NCBI GenBank assembly: GCA_003259005.1
Contig: QLII01000001.1
Coordinates: 1-64,000, forward strand
Length of the DNA: 64,000 nt
Direction: 5' to 3'
Source of the DNA: Spirosoma telluris
Lineage (GTDB): Bacteria > Bacteroidota > Bacteroidia > Cytophagales > Spirosomataceae
This document shows, one piece after another, positions 19,111 through 27,133 of this stretch. Every line of letters starts with the position of its first letter. Positions within the stretch are counted from its first letter, which is position 1. Position numbers and translations under genes: made by a program. The notes under the pieces are model-generated. The model did no database searches, had not been told where the DNA came from, and worked only from the letters and a program-made list of their open reading frames with translations.

Positions 19111-20060
19111 TCAAATATCAATCGTTTGACCTTCAATGGCTAAATAGGTTTCGGGAAAAACAGCCCGCGCTTCCTTTAAAAATGGCTCGAACTGTTTATA
19201 ACGCGAGGAAAAATGGCCAATTAACAACCGCCCAACACCAGCTTTGGCGGCAATGGTAGCCGCCTGTTCGGCGGTAGAATGGTAGACTTCGGTTGCTCGT
19301 TGGGCATTGTCCTGCAAAAACGTTGCTTCATGATAAAGCAAATCAACGCCCTGTAATTGAGGGATTAGTTCTTCTACGTAGCGCGTATCGGAACAGAAAG
19401 CATAGGAGCGGGGAGCCGGTCCCGGTTCAGTATAGTCAGCGACTGCATAGAGAAGCTGCCCGTTACTATCTAAAATATCCTGCCCGTCTTTTAGCTGTTT
19501 CAGATACGCGATTGGTACATCGGCGGGGAGTTTCTCCCGTAATAAATGTGGTTTAGCCGGTTTCTCCCGAAATAGATACCCCGTGCAGTCAATACGATGC
19601 TGAAGAGGAATCGACTGTACGCTCATAAGCGGGTGATCGAGTATGAGTGCTGACTTATCTGGCTCAACGATCTGAAAGTGAAGTTTATACCCAAGCCGCG
19701 AGTCCGAAACACGAAAAATAGTGGTTAGAACCTCATCCAGTCCGCGTGGGCCAAACAGGTACAGATCTTCGGTGCGCCCGGCCATATTGAGCGACGATAG
19801 GAGGGGAGCCAGCCCGAAATAATGGTCGCCGTGTAGATGACTAATAAAAATATAGCGTAACCGTCCTGGGCGAATTTTTTGCTCAATTAATCGAAACTGC
19901 GTGCCTTCGCCACAGTCAATAAGCACATAATCATTGCCAATGCTGAGCAACTGAGCCGTTTGATGGAGCCGGAGGGTGGGTGTAGCCGAGCCTGCCCCAG
20001 AATTGTGAGAGCAAAAAGTGAATGAGTTGAGCGCTGCTGTTCCGATGCGTTAGAGGTCAT
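19111..20060 (-). CDS. rnz: Ribonuclease Z, frameshifted
   Basis: A zinc endonuclease that trims tRNA 3' ends. The beta-lactamase-fold motif is clear as SHLHGDHYFGLAPLLSSL, with YVLIDCGEGTQFRL before it and LLYHEATFL and LLIGHFSSRYK later. The normal N-terminus TILGAGSATPTLRLHQTAQL lies in another frame. The break is at the CCCC run 19995-19998, and one added base joins the two parts into about 316 residues, the family length. The start at 20060 is 10 bases after the upstream STAS-like gene, so the two probably share a transcript. Confidence 0.9.
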
Positions 20061-20070
20061 TGTGGCCAGG

Positions 20071-20478
20071 TTAGGCTTCGACGCTTCCTCCGACGTCGTA
20101 CTCATCGTCTTCTTCGCTTCGAAAATCATTTTCCAGTTCATTCATAAAAACGGCATCTACGGCTTCCTCCACCGTTGGCATAATTGTTAGATCCGTTAGG
20201 TTGGCTCGATCTAAAAACTCAATCAGATCGTCGTTTTTGGTAACGGTAACCAACAGCCCCTCTTCATTTGTACATTGCCGACTGATTTTTCGGAGCACCA
20301 TAACGCCAGGCTGATCGACCGACTGAACAGGAGCCATGTCCACAATGATATTACTATAGCCCTCACGGAACAAACCACGGCTGAGTGTTTCGAAGGTGGC
20401 GGGTACCTCCTCGCCAAACGTATTTTCGGCTAATCGGATAAGGGCGTATTGTTCGTTTTTCTCGATTGTGTAATTCAT
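20071..20478 (-). CDS. STAS-domain-like protein (anti-anti-sigma factor fold)
   Basis: A protein of 135 residues with the alternating strand and helix pattern of STAS domains: YTIEKNEQYALIRLAENTFG, FETLSRGLFREGYSNIIVDM, VDQPGVMVLRKISR, and a C-terminal block with IEFLDRANLTDLTIMPTVEE. The C-terminus is very acidic (RSEEDDEYD). The usual phospho-site Ser or Thr of SpoIIAA-type proteins is not obvious, since the matching spot reads VDQPGVMVL. It precedes rnz by 10 bases, a pairing I have the impression of seeing in related genomes. The function is unknown. Confidence 0.7.
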   Translation of the reverse strand: MNYTIEKNEQYALIRLAENTFGEEVPATFETLSRGLFREGYSNIIVDMAPVQSVDQPGVMVLRKISRQCTNEEGLLVTVTKNDDLIEFLDRANLTDLTIMPTVEEAVDAVFMNELENDFRSEEDDEYDVGGSVEA

Positions 20479-20484
20479 AGACTG

Positions 20485-20640
20485 ATTAATGTATTATGCA
20501 CAATGTATAATGTATAATTGGGGCCACACGTGTGGTAAACTAGGTAATGAATGCATCCACGTTAAGAGGTAACCACTTTACCGCACGAGCGGTCCCGATT
20601 ATTCATTATTCATTTATCAATTGTGCATTATTTATTTATT
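20485..20640. repeat. Long inverted repeat between purC and the STAS gene
   Basis: TTATGCACAATGTATAATG on the left pairs imperfectly with CATTTATCAATTGTGCAT on the right, with further pairing through ATTATTCATTATTC. The arms are again made of short repeated words, here close to ATGTATA. The element spans nearly the whole gap and overlaps the end of purC. Confidence 0.6.
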
Positions 20641-21566
20641 GTACGTAAGATATTGTTTTCAATACGGGTGAGCGGCTCGGTGGCCTCATCTGGTTGGAAA
20701 AGCGTACCGGTAACCGTCTCGAATAGTTCAATATAGCGTTTCGAAATTTGATGTACCCACTCGTCAGACATGGTAGGAACGGTCTGGCCGGTTTTTCCCT
20801 GGAAACCATTGGCAATAAGCCATTCTCTAACGAATTCTTTTGACAATTGTTTTTGTGGTTCTCCTGCCTGCTGCTTTTGTTCATACGTATCGGCGTAGAA
20901 ATAGCGTGACGAATCAGGGGTATGTACCTCATCAATCAGATAGACTTTGCCATCCAGATTCCCGAATTCATATTTCGTATCAACAAGAATCAGGCCTTGT
21001 TTTGCCGCCATTTCGGTACCTCGTGCAAATAAGGCCAGCGCATACTGCTCCAACTGAACATACTCGCTTTCCTGAACAATCCCCTGCTTCAGAATCTCGT
21101 CGCGACTGATGTCTTCATCATGGCCTTCGTGGGCTTTCGTTGACGGTGTAATAATAGGTGTAGGCAACTTGTCATTTTCGCGCAAACCTTCGGGAAGTGC
21201 TACACCACAGAGTGTTCGGTGCCCATCACGGTATTGCCGCCAGGCGTGACCGGCCAGATAACCCCGAACGACCATTTCAACGGCATAGGGCTCACATTTC
21301 AGACCAATGCTTACGTTGGGGTCTGGTGTGTCGAGTAACCAGTTTGGGACAATGTCGGAAGTAGCCCGCAAAAAATAAGCCGCGGTCTGATTCAGTACCT
21401 GCCCTTTGAAGGGAATAGGACGTGGCAGGACAACATCAAAGGCAGAAATACGGTCAGACGCAATCATGATGAGTTTCTCGGGAAATGCGTAAACATCCCG
21501 AACTTTACCCCGATAAAAGCCTGTCTGGCCTGGAAAATTAAAATTCGTTTCTTGAATGGCGTTCAT
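20628..21566 (-). CDS. purC: SAICAR synthase
   Basis: Phosphoribosylaminoimidazole-succinocarboxamide synthase (EC 6.3.2.6), which joins aspartate to CAIR in purine synthesis in the cytoplasm. The 312 residues are complete and match the longer eukaryote-like form common in Bacteroidota. Family blocks include [62 protein letters not shown] and [11 protein letters not shown] followed by [20 protein letters not shown]. No break is seen. It stands alone between two intergenic inverted repeats. Confidence 0.96.
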   Translation of the reverse strand: MNAIQETNFNFPGQTGFYRGKVRDVYAFPEKLIMIASDRISAFDVVLPRPIPFKGQVLNQTAAYFLRATSDIVPNWLLDTPDPNVSIGLKCEPYAVEMVVRGYLAGHAWRQYRDGHRTLCGVALPEGLRENDKLPTPIITPSTKAHEGHDEDISRDEILKQGIVQESEYVQLEQYALALFARGTEMAAKQGLILVDTKYEFGNLDGKVYLIDEVHTPDSSRYFYADTYEQKQQAGEPQKQLSKEFVREWLIANGFQGKTGQTVPTMSDEWVHQISKRYIELFETVTGTLFQPDEATEPLTRIENNILRTINK

Positions 21567-21585
21567 TTAACGTAAGTTGTGGGTT

Positions 21586-21663
21586 GAGGTTTGTAGTTTG
21601 TTGTTCGAGGTTTGTAGTTAGCTTGGAACTCATTCAACAATAAACCTCGAACAACAAACCTCA
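21586..21663. repeat. Inverted repeat of GAGGTTTGTAGTTTG words
   Basis: The left side reads GAGGTTTGTAGTTTG twice with small changes, and the right side reads CAACAATAAACCTCG and ACAACAAACCTC, its reverse complement. It lies between the purC start and the thiolase stop. It shares its words with the element at 4455-4563. Confidence 0.75.
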
Positions 21664-21669
21664 GACTTT

Positions 21670-22844
21670 TTATAGTTTTTCAATAACAAGTGCAGATGCT
21701 CCCCCGCCCCATTGCAAATACCGACTGCGCCGTAGCGACCGCCGTTTTGTTGCAATACATTGGCGAGCGTCGTTACGATTCGGGCACCTGATGCGCCCAG
21801 CGGGTGACCAATAGATACGGCTCCACCGAACGTATTTAGTTTTTCCTGCGGCACATTCAGCACCTTACTGAATACTAATGGAACAACCGAAAAGGCTTCA
21901 TTTACTTCAAAAAAGTCGATGTCTTCGACGTTCAGGCCAGCTCGTTCAAGGGCAAGTGGAACGGCTTTGGTAGGCGCTGTCGTAAACCATTGGGGTTCCT
22001 GTTCGGCATCGGCATAAGCCAGAATACGGGCCAGTGGTTTTAGTCCTAGTTCATCCGCTTTTCGGCGACTCATCACCACTAGTGCTGAAGCCCCATCACT
22101 AATGGGCGATGAACTGGCGGGGGTGACTGTCCCTCCGGGTGTAAAAGCCGCTTTCAACGTTGGGATTTTGTCGTAAATGACATTTTTATATTCTTCATCT
22201 TCACTCACGGTCACGCTGCCTTTGCGGCCAGCTACTTCGATAGGCACAATTTCAGCACTGAACCGGCCGTTGTGTGTACTGGCTTCGGCCCGACGGTATG
22301 ACTGCACCGTATAGGCATCCTGCTCTGCACGGCTAATGCCATATTTCTCGGCGGTCTGGTCGGCGAAAACGCCCATGGCACATTGGTCATAGGCATCAAC
22401 AAGGCCATCGCGGGCAAGGCCGTCAACTAATTCGGCATTGCCATATTTATAGCCAAAGCGTGCTTTCGGAACGTAATAGGGGGCATTTGACATGCTTTCC
22501 ATGCCACCCGCAACAATCACGTCGGCCTGCCCAAGTTGAATGGCCTGGGCTGCCAGCATAATAGCTTTCGTACCCGAAGCACATACCTTATTAATGGTTG
22601 TACAAGGGATATTGGCGGGTAAGCCCGCTTTGAGAGCCGCTTGTTTGGCGGGTGCCTGCCCAACGTTTGCCGACACCACATTACCCATGTACACTTCCTG
22701 TACCTGATCGGGCTGAACACCCGCACGGCTCAAAGCTCCCCGGATAGCTGCTGCACCCAGGTCGACTGCCGACAGGGTTGACAAGACACCCCCAAAGCCA
22801 CCGATGGGTGTTCGAACCGCAGAAATAATAACAACTTCGTTCAT
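21670..22844 (-). CDS. Acetyl-CoA acetyltransferase (thiolase), frameshifted near C-terminus
   Basis: Condenses or cleaves acetyl-CoA units in the cytoplasm. Thiolase signatures are all present: the nucleophile Cys in TTINKVCASGTKAIMLA, AGGMESMSNAPYY, the VNEAFSVVPL histidine-site region, and the GGAVSIGHPLGASGARIV block. The C-terminal CNGGGGASALVIEKL is broken: the frame reads CNGAGEHLHLLL because one base is missing in the run CCCCCGCCCC at 21701-21710. Repair gives about 391 residues and a stop at 21670. This short-chain type is usually an acetoacetyl-CoA thiolase (AtoB/PhaA), but the exact pathway is not fixed by the context. Confidence 0.92.
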
Positions 22845-22856
22845 GTGGTTTTGTTG

Positions 22857-22945
22857 GTTATTAAGTTATTGGATCATTAGATTACTGTTTGTCTTCTTGT
22901 AACCGACTGGTAGACAGTAAACTAATAGCCCAATAGTGAGTAATT
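22857..22945. repeat. Imperfect inverted repeat upstream of thiolase
   Basis: ATTAAGTTATTGGATCATTAG on the left pairs loosely with CTAATAGCCCAATAGTGAG on the right, and GTCT with AGAC in the middle. It spans the gap between the thiolase start and the TPR gene stop. It is a more diverged example of the intergenic repeat architecture seen nearby. Confidence 0.55.
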
Positions 22946-22952
22946 CAGTCAT

Positions 22953-23648
22953 CTACCATTGGTTTTCCCCTTCCTTCGGTTTCGTTTCTGCGTGTCTGGC
23001 CGAGCGCGTCAACGCATAGGGGAGGTCATTGCCCCGCATCGCATCCAGAAGTTGTAGCGCCTGCTCTTCACTCAAGTTCAGACGACTAAAACGACGTAAC
23101 AACTCATCCTGTCTAGCCGACCGTTCGACTTCCTGGCCGCCCATCGGGCGTGGTTTGTTGACCAGCTTCGGTTTTTGATCCAACGAGTTCTGACGTGTAT
23201 GTTTGTCGGGCGATTTGCCGGAGTAATAGGTTTTAATTAATTCAAAATTATAGCGGGCTGATTCATTATCGGCATTTTCGAGTAGCGCCTGTTGAAATAA
23301 AGTCAATGCAGTCGCACTATCTCCTTCCAGACAGGCCATAACACCTAATTGGGTAGCGGCAGCCGTTCGTAAATCATGCCGATCAGATTGGAGCAGCGTT
23401 TCATATTGCGGTTTCGCTTTCGCGTATTGCTTTAATTTAAAGTAAGTATGACCGAGGTTTAGATGTACGGCTGGGTCAATCGTTGTGGTTGTTTTACTCA
23501 AGTAGGCGTAGAGTTTCAGCGCGCGGTTATACTGACCGGCCTGATAAGCAGCCTGGGCATCCTGACGAGCCTGATTATTCTGTGTAATCTGGTTTAGCGG
23601 AAGGAGTTCATTCAACCAGAGCCAGGCAGCAACGACTAAGTAAATCAT
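22953..23648 (-). CDS. TPR protein of the Bat aerotolerance type
   Basis: A protein of 231 residues. An N-terminal hydrophobic segment (MIYLVVAAWLWLNELLPL) acts as signal or anchor. Three tetratricopeptide units follow: AQAAYQAGQYNRALKLYAYL, AVHLNLGHTYFKLKQYAKAK and GDSATALTLFQQALLENADN. The C-terminal part is charged and ends in RRFSRLNLSEEQALQLLDAM. It lies 51 bases after the VWA gene in the same direction, which is the BatB-BatC order of Bacteroides aerotolerance operons. It probably acts in the periplasm with the VWA protein. The exact role of these proteins is not settled. Confidence 0.75.
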   Translation of the reverse strand: MIYLVVAAWLWLNELLPLNQITQNNQARQDAQAAYQAGQYNRALKLYAYLSKTTTTIDPAVHLNLGHTYFKLKQYAKAKPQYETLLQSDRHDLRTAAATQLGVMACLEGDSATALTLFQQALLENADNESARYNFELIKTYYSGKSPDKHTRQNSLDQKPKLVNKPRPMGGQEVERSARQDELLRRFSRLNLSEEQALQLLDAMRGNDLPYALTRSARHAETKPKEGENQW

Positions 23649-23699
23649 AAGGACATAACGTACGGCCGCCCAAAAATAAGACGAAACGTTGAGACCAAC

Positions 23700-24662
23700 T
23701 CAAAGCCGGAACGTTCGGATGGTTAGAATTAAGTCGATAGCCAGTAATCCTAACGCAGCCAGGAGGAAATAATAGTATTTATTGGTTGAGACAGTAATGT
23801 GATGTTGATTAATTATCCCCCCTTTGAGCGACCGCAAAACAGCAGCTAACTCGTTTACATAGCGTCCATTGGCATCTGCTTCGATATACTGTCCGCGTCC
23901 ATCTCGAGCAAGTTCCTGTAAAAACTGGCGATTCAATCGACTTCTGACAATCTGATGATCATCGTCGCGAACAAAATCTCGCCCTTTTCGAATTGACGAA
24001 CCTGTTTCTGTTCCGACTCCTATTGTAATGAGGGGCATACCCTGGGCTCGTAGACGGGCTAGGGCAGTCCGTTCGCAGGAGCTAAAATTTTCGCCATCGC
24101 TAAACAAGACTATTGACCGAACGCTCTGGCGGGTCGATGGGTCGGTGAGGAGTTTCTGATAAGCCAGTTCGATGGCAGCGCATAAATCTGTTCCACCCGT
24201 TGGCGTAATACTCGTATGCACTTCCCGTATGAATTGATTAAGGGCATCCTGATCGGCGGTGAGTGGCGATAAGACAAAAGACTCCGTAGAGGCCAGTAGT
24301 AGCCCGAATCGGCTGGACGGAAGTGTATCGCAAAGTTGTTGTATATCATACTTCACCCGCTCTAGCCTAGTTGGTACGACATCGTTTGCATCCATCGACC
24401 GAGAGATGTCGACAATCAGGAAGGTGTCGTGTCCCGTTGTTATGAGATCACCTTCGGCTTCGCCAAATGATGGACCAAGTAAGGCAATTATCAATAATGA
24501 AAGGTAACTACCACGCAAAAAAAACTTAGGAACAACCCCCCAGGCCGACGTATTTAGCTGACGAGCTAGGCGAAAAGTGCGCCCGATGTAGAGCACATAG
24601 AGGCTAATGAACAGGAGAATAAAAAAAAAATCGGTACGGGAAAAGGGATATAGCCAGTTCAT
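23700..24662 (-). CDS. VWA-domain membrane protein of the BatB type
   Basis: A protein of 320 residues. Two N-terminal helices (residues 10-30 and 45-65) precede a von Willebrand A domain with an intact metal site: VDISRSMDAND (DxSxS), TPTGGTDLCAAIELAY, and IVLFSDGENFSSC. A last helix near the C-terminus (YYYFLLAALGLLAIDLILTI) anchors the protein again. This is the Bat/Aer-type layout, where a membrane-bound VWA protein works with a MoxR ATPase and TPR proteins. No MoxR gene lies inside the window, so the rest of the operon may be elsewhere or missing. The gene is transcribed with the TPR gene. Confidence 0.85.
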   Translation of the reverse strand: MNWLYPFSRTDFFFILLFISLYVLYIGRTFRLARQLNTSAWGVVPKFFLRGSYLSLLIIALLGPSFGEAEGDLITTGHDTFLIVDISRSMDANDVVPTRLERVKYDIQQLCDTLPSSRFGLLLASTESFVLSPLTADQDALNQFIREVHTSITPTGGTDLCAAIELAYQKLLTDPSTRQSVRSIVLFSDGENFSSCERTALARLRAQGMPLITIGVGTETGSSIRKGRDFVRDDDHQIVRSRLNRQFLQELARDGRGQYIEADANGRYVNELAAVLRSLKGGIINQHHITVSTNKYYYFLLAALGLLAIDLILTIRTFRL

Positions 24663-24764
24663 TTAACGCAAGTATCAAGCTGATGCTGACCGAGTTTAGC
24701 CAATGAATTGATGCATCAGGGTTGGCAAAATTAGCGATTAAGAAAAGATTTTATGGAATATTGC

Positions 24765-24795
24765 TTGACAAAAAGAGTAAATTACCCTACCTTTG
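24765..24795 (+). promoter_or_regulatory. Bacteroidota-type promoter for the tRNA pair
   Basis: TTG at 24765-24767 and TACCTTTG at 24788-24795 match the Bacteroidota promoter pattern (TTG around -33 and TAnnTTTG around -7), with 20 bases between them. The -7 box ends 35 bases before the first tRNA. Confidence 0.65.
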
Positions 24796-24830
24796 TGTCC
24801 CAATCATTTAAGAAGGAAGTGGTTGGCTTC

Positions 24831-24917
24831 GGAGAGATGCCTGAGTGGCCGAAAGGAACAGTTTGCTAAACTGTCGTACTGGTAACGGTACCGAGGGTTC
24901 GAATCCCTCTCTCTCCG
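24831..24917 (+). tRNA. tRNA-Ser (anticodon GCT)
   Basis: An 87-base gene with acceptor stem GGAGAGA paired to TCTCTCC and a G discriminator. The anticodon loop CAGTTTGCTAAACTG gives GCT, reading AGC and AGU serine codons. A long variable arm typical of serine tRNAs (GTACTGGTAACGGTAC region) and a normal GGTTCGAATCC T-loop are present. CCA is not encoded. Confidence 0.95.
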
Positions 24918-24938
24918 CTGAGTACAAGAGTTATCCTT

Positions 24939-25011
24939 CGGGTGTAGCGTAGCCCGGTATCGCGCCTGCTTTGGGAGCAGGAGGTCGTAGGTTCGAATCC
25001 TGCCACCCCGA
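24939..25011 (+). tRNA. tRNA-Pro (anticodon TGG), one base short in the acceptor stem
   Basis: The anticodon stem-loop CTGCTTTGGGAGCAG gives TGG, a proline tRNA. The D arm and the GGTTCGAATCC T arm are normal. The 3' acceptor side CACCCCG needs CGGGGTG on the 5' side, but the sequence reads CGGGTG, one G short in a G run at 24940-24942. With that G the acceptor stem pairs perfectly. This is the same kind of loss that breaks many protein genes in the window. The accessory region begins right after this gene. Confidence 0.9.
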
Positions 25012-25032
25012 CACTGAAAATCCCAGATAATC

Positions 25033-25065
25033 AAGCACTTATCAGCAATGGTAAGTGCTTTTTTG
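25033..25065 (+). terminator. Terminator after the tRNA pair
   Basis: AAGCACTTA (25033-25041) pairs with TAAGTGCTT (25052-25060) and is followed by more T. It lies 22 bases after tRNA-Pro and would end the tRNA transcript. Confidence 0.75.
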
Positions 25066-25140
25066 TTGTTGATCAGTTTCCGGTTTACACATTGGTTTAC
25101 ACAAGTCTAGTCCGTACAAAAAAAGGATCAGTTCCAAAAG

Positions 25141-25557
25141 TTGTGGAGGGCGTTGTATTTTTCTAGGTTTGTGCGTTTAATCAAACCGAGTTGTTTTGGA
25201 AGTTTCTTACCCATCATTCAGTTTCTGTTGCCTGAGTTTATCCTGGAAAATTTCGAGTTGACTTCTATTGACCGTCAGGATGGTGTCTTTCAAGTTCATA
25301 TCGAAGAGAAAAATGCCGATCCGCAAGACTCCGAGCGCAAAAACCTCCTCTCTAAAGGCTTTTTTCCCACCATTACCGTTCAGGACTTTCCTATCCGTGG
25401 CCATCAGGTCTTCCTCCATATCAAGCGTCGTCGCTGGCTCAATACCAAAACGGGCAAAGTCGTCTATCGAGATTGGACACAAGTAGCAGAAGGAACGCGG
25501 ATGACGAGTGAGTTCTCCGCTTTTTTAAAAGATATCAGTCGATACCAACCCGACTAG
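25141..25557 (+). pseudogene. ISAon1-type transposase N-terminal protein
   Basis: The conserved part begins at FLLPEFILENFELTSIDRQD and includes FFPTITVQDFPIRGHQVFLH, KRRRWLNTKTGKVVYRDW and GTRMTSEFSAFLKDISRYQP. This is the N-terminal region protein of ISAon1-like elements, which carries DNA-binding rather than catalytic residues. No ATG precedes the conserved part in frame, so the start is uncertain: a TTG at 25141 is the formal start, but a nearer non-ATG codon is also possible. It is probably non-functional because its partner is truncated. Confidence 0.65.
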
Positions 25558-25568
25558 CATTCGAGCTA

Positions 25569-26357
25569 TTGGTGGGTTTTATGGAGTCGGTGGCCGTGCT
25601 TTATTACGACAATACCGTGATTGTCAGAGTGGATTTAAAAATTGGGATCAACGCAAGCATGCTAAAGACTGGTTACCCGCAAAATGTGGGTACGCATCTG
25701 TCTATTGACGAAACGAGCCTCTCGAATGGGGAGTTATATACGATTCTGACCAATAAAGCGGCCAAAGGGGGCAAATCCAGCATGGTAGCCATTGTGGCTG
25801 GGACCAAAGCCGAAATCGTCATTGAAATCCTGCGCAAAATCCCCGAAAAGCTTCGCAAAAAAGTAAGTGAGATCACTCTGGACATGGCCGCTAATATGGC
25901 CCTGATCGCCAAGAAATGTTTTCCCCAGGCCACTCAGGTCACCGACCGTTTCCATGTGCAACAATTAGCCCTGGAGGCTGTTCAGGATATGCGCATCAAG
26001 TGCCGTTGGGAAGCCCTGGATGCCGAAAATCAAGCTTTGGAGCAGGCCAAGCTTACTCAAAGCCTTTATGAGCCGGAAGTGCTTTCCAATGGCGACACGG
26101 TTAAACAATTGCTGGCTCGTAGCCGCTATGTGCTCTATAAAAAGACGACCGATTGGACGCCAAGTCAGCAAGAGCGGGCCAGCCTGCTTTTTGATCGGTA
26201 TCCTGACCTGAAGCGGGGCTATGAGTTGGGCCAGTCGCTGAGCCATATTTTTGAGAACACGACCGACAAACTCTATGGCTTAGCGCGTTTGGCATCGGTT
26301 GAGGTCATGACATTCGTAGCTGTGATAGGCATAGGCACTCTGACTTCCACAGACTAA
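25569..26357 (+). pseudogene. Truncated ISAon1-type DDE transposase
   Basis: The ISL3-type catalytic core is recognisable: GTHLSIDETSLSNGELYTIL with the first Asp, SEITLDMAANMALIAKKCFP with the second Asp, then VTDRFHVQQLALEAVQDMRI. The sequence stops matching after DKLYGLARLA near 26285 and ends in unrelated residues (VEVMTFVAVIGIG), so the third acidic residue is missing. Upstream of GTHLSID another frame encodes the expected GGFYGVGGRALLRQYRD, so the beginning is also out of frame. The copy should be inactive. Confidence 0.75.
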
Positions 26358-26533
26358 TACAGTGGTTATTGATGGCCGTTTATTGACATGCCTACGGGGA
26401 GCAGTTCCTTGACTAAACGCAGTTGTCAGTGATAATTGCCCCATGCAATACAGTATGAAAAAAATTTTGGAGAAATCATATAGACGGATATTTGTAAAAC
26501 ACATCAATCAGTCTCTCTTATTGCTAAATCCTA

Positions 26534-27055
26534 CTATTTATTAGCTGGACAACATTTAGCATAATTTTCTATTTTTCGTTCTCTAATATGCCCTAGATTG
26601 TCAATCTCACTGTAACTGAGTACACAGTCGCTAATACAGAACTCACTACCTTCTACCTTCCGATAAGTTAACTCAACTGGTTTGGGTGAGTTTTTATCCT
26701 GTGAATAAGTACCTTTGTCATTACCCTGATTTTTAGTACCATTCTCGGTATAACTAGTGTTATCTTGTTTAGCATTACCACTTGAACCACCGTCGGAGGT
26801 GTGTTCTTTTGTACTTGGGCTCTTGATTTCTTCCTTGAAAGAAAAGAATAAAACCAATACAATAATCACTAATCCCGCTAATACGTAGGGAATAATTTTT
26901 CTTCCTGGAGAAGCTAAAGGAAGTGGTGGTCGAATATTTGCACTTTCACAATTTGGGCAAACATTTTCTTCATCTTCGGGTAACGTGAATACTCTAGCTG
27001 GCTTCTCATCAGCCCAATTACATTCACCGTGATTTAAACATATATACTGTTTCAT
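26534..27055 (-). CDS. Zinc-ribbon single-pass membrane protein
   Basis: A protein of 173 residues. An N-terminal zinc-ribbon-like module has CLNHGECNWAD and EENVCPNCESANI, giving two pairs of cysteines. A membrane helix follows (IIPYVLAGLVIIVLVLFF, residues 54-71), then a low-complexity Asn/Ser/Thr/Gly-rich linker, and a C-terminal 45-residue domain with four cysteines (EFCISDCVLSYSEID and YAKCCPANK). I have seen this N-terminal ribbon on other Bacteroidota membrane proteins of multi-gene envelope systems, but from memory only. It is the last gene of the minus-strand cluster that begins at 40194, 79 bases after the tubulin-like gene. Its role is unknown. Confidence 0.7.
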   Translation of the reverse strand: MKQYICLNHGECNWADEKPARVFTLPEDEENVCPNCESANIRPPLPLASPGRKIIPYVLAGLVIIVLVLFFSFKEEIKSPSTKEHTSDGGSSGNAKQDNTSYTENGTKNQGNDKGTYSQDKNSPKPVELTYRKVEGSEFCISDCVLSYSEIDNLGHIRERKIENYAKCCPANK

Positions 27056-27133
27056 ACTTGGTGGGGTATTATTGATTAATTAATTCAAGAGCTTGATTAC
27101 CCGAATTGCGGAAAGAAGTAAAAATCGGATCAG

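Larger units (their letters stand above)
25141..26360 (+). mobile_element. Degraded ISAon1-like (ISL3-type) insertion sequence
   Basis: Two consecutive reading frames on the plus strand together encode most of an ISAon1-style transposase, a family in which a short N-terminal protein and a catalytic protein are read from separate frames. The right end is lost: the catalytic frame runs out of family-like sequence near 26290, before the last acidic residue of the DDE triad. I could not define terminal inverted repeats. The element lies directly after the tRNA-Pro terminator, at the left edge of the accessory region. Confidence 0.75.
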
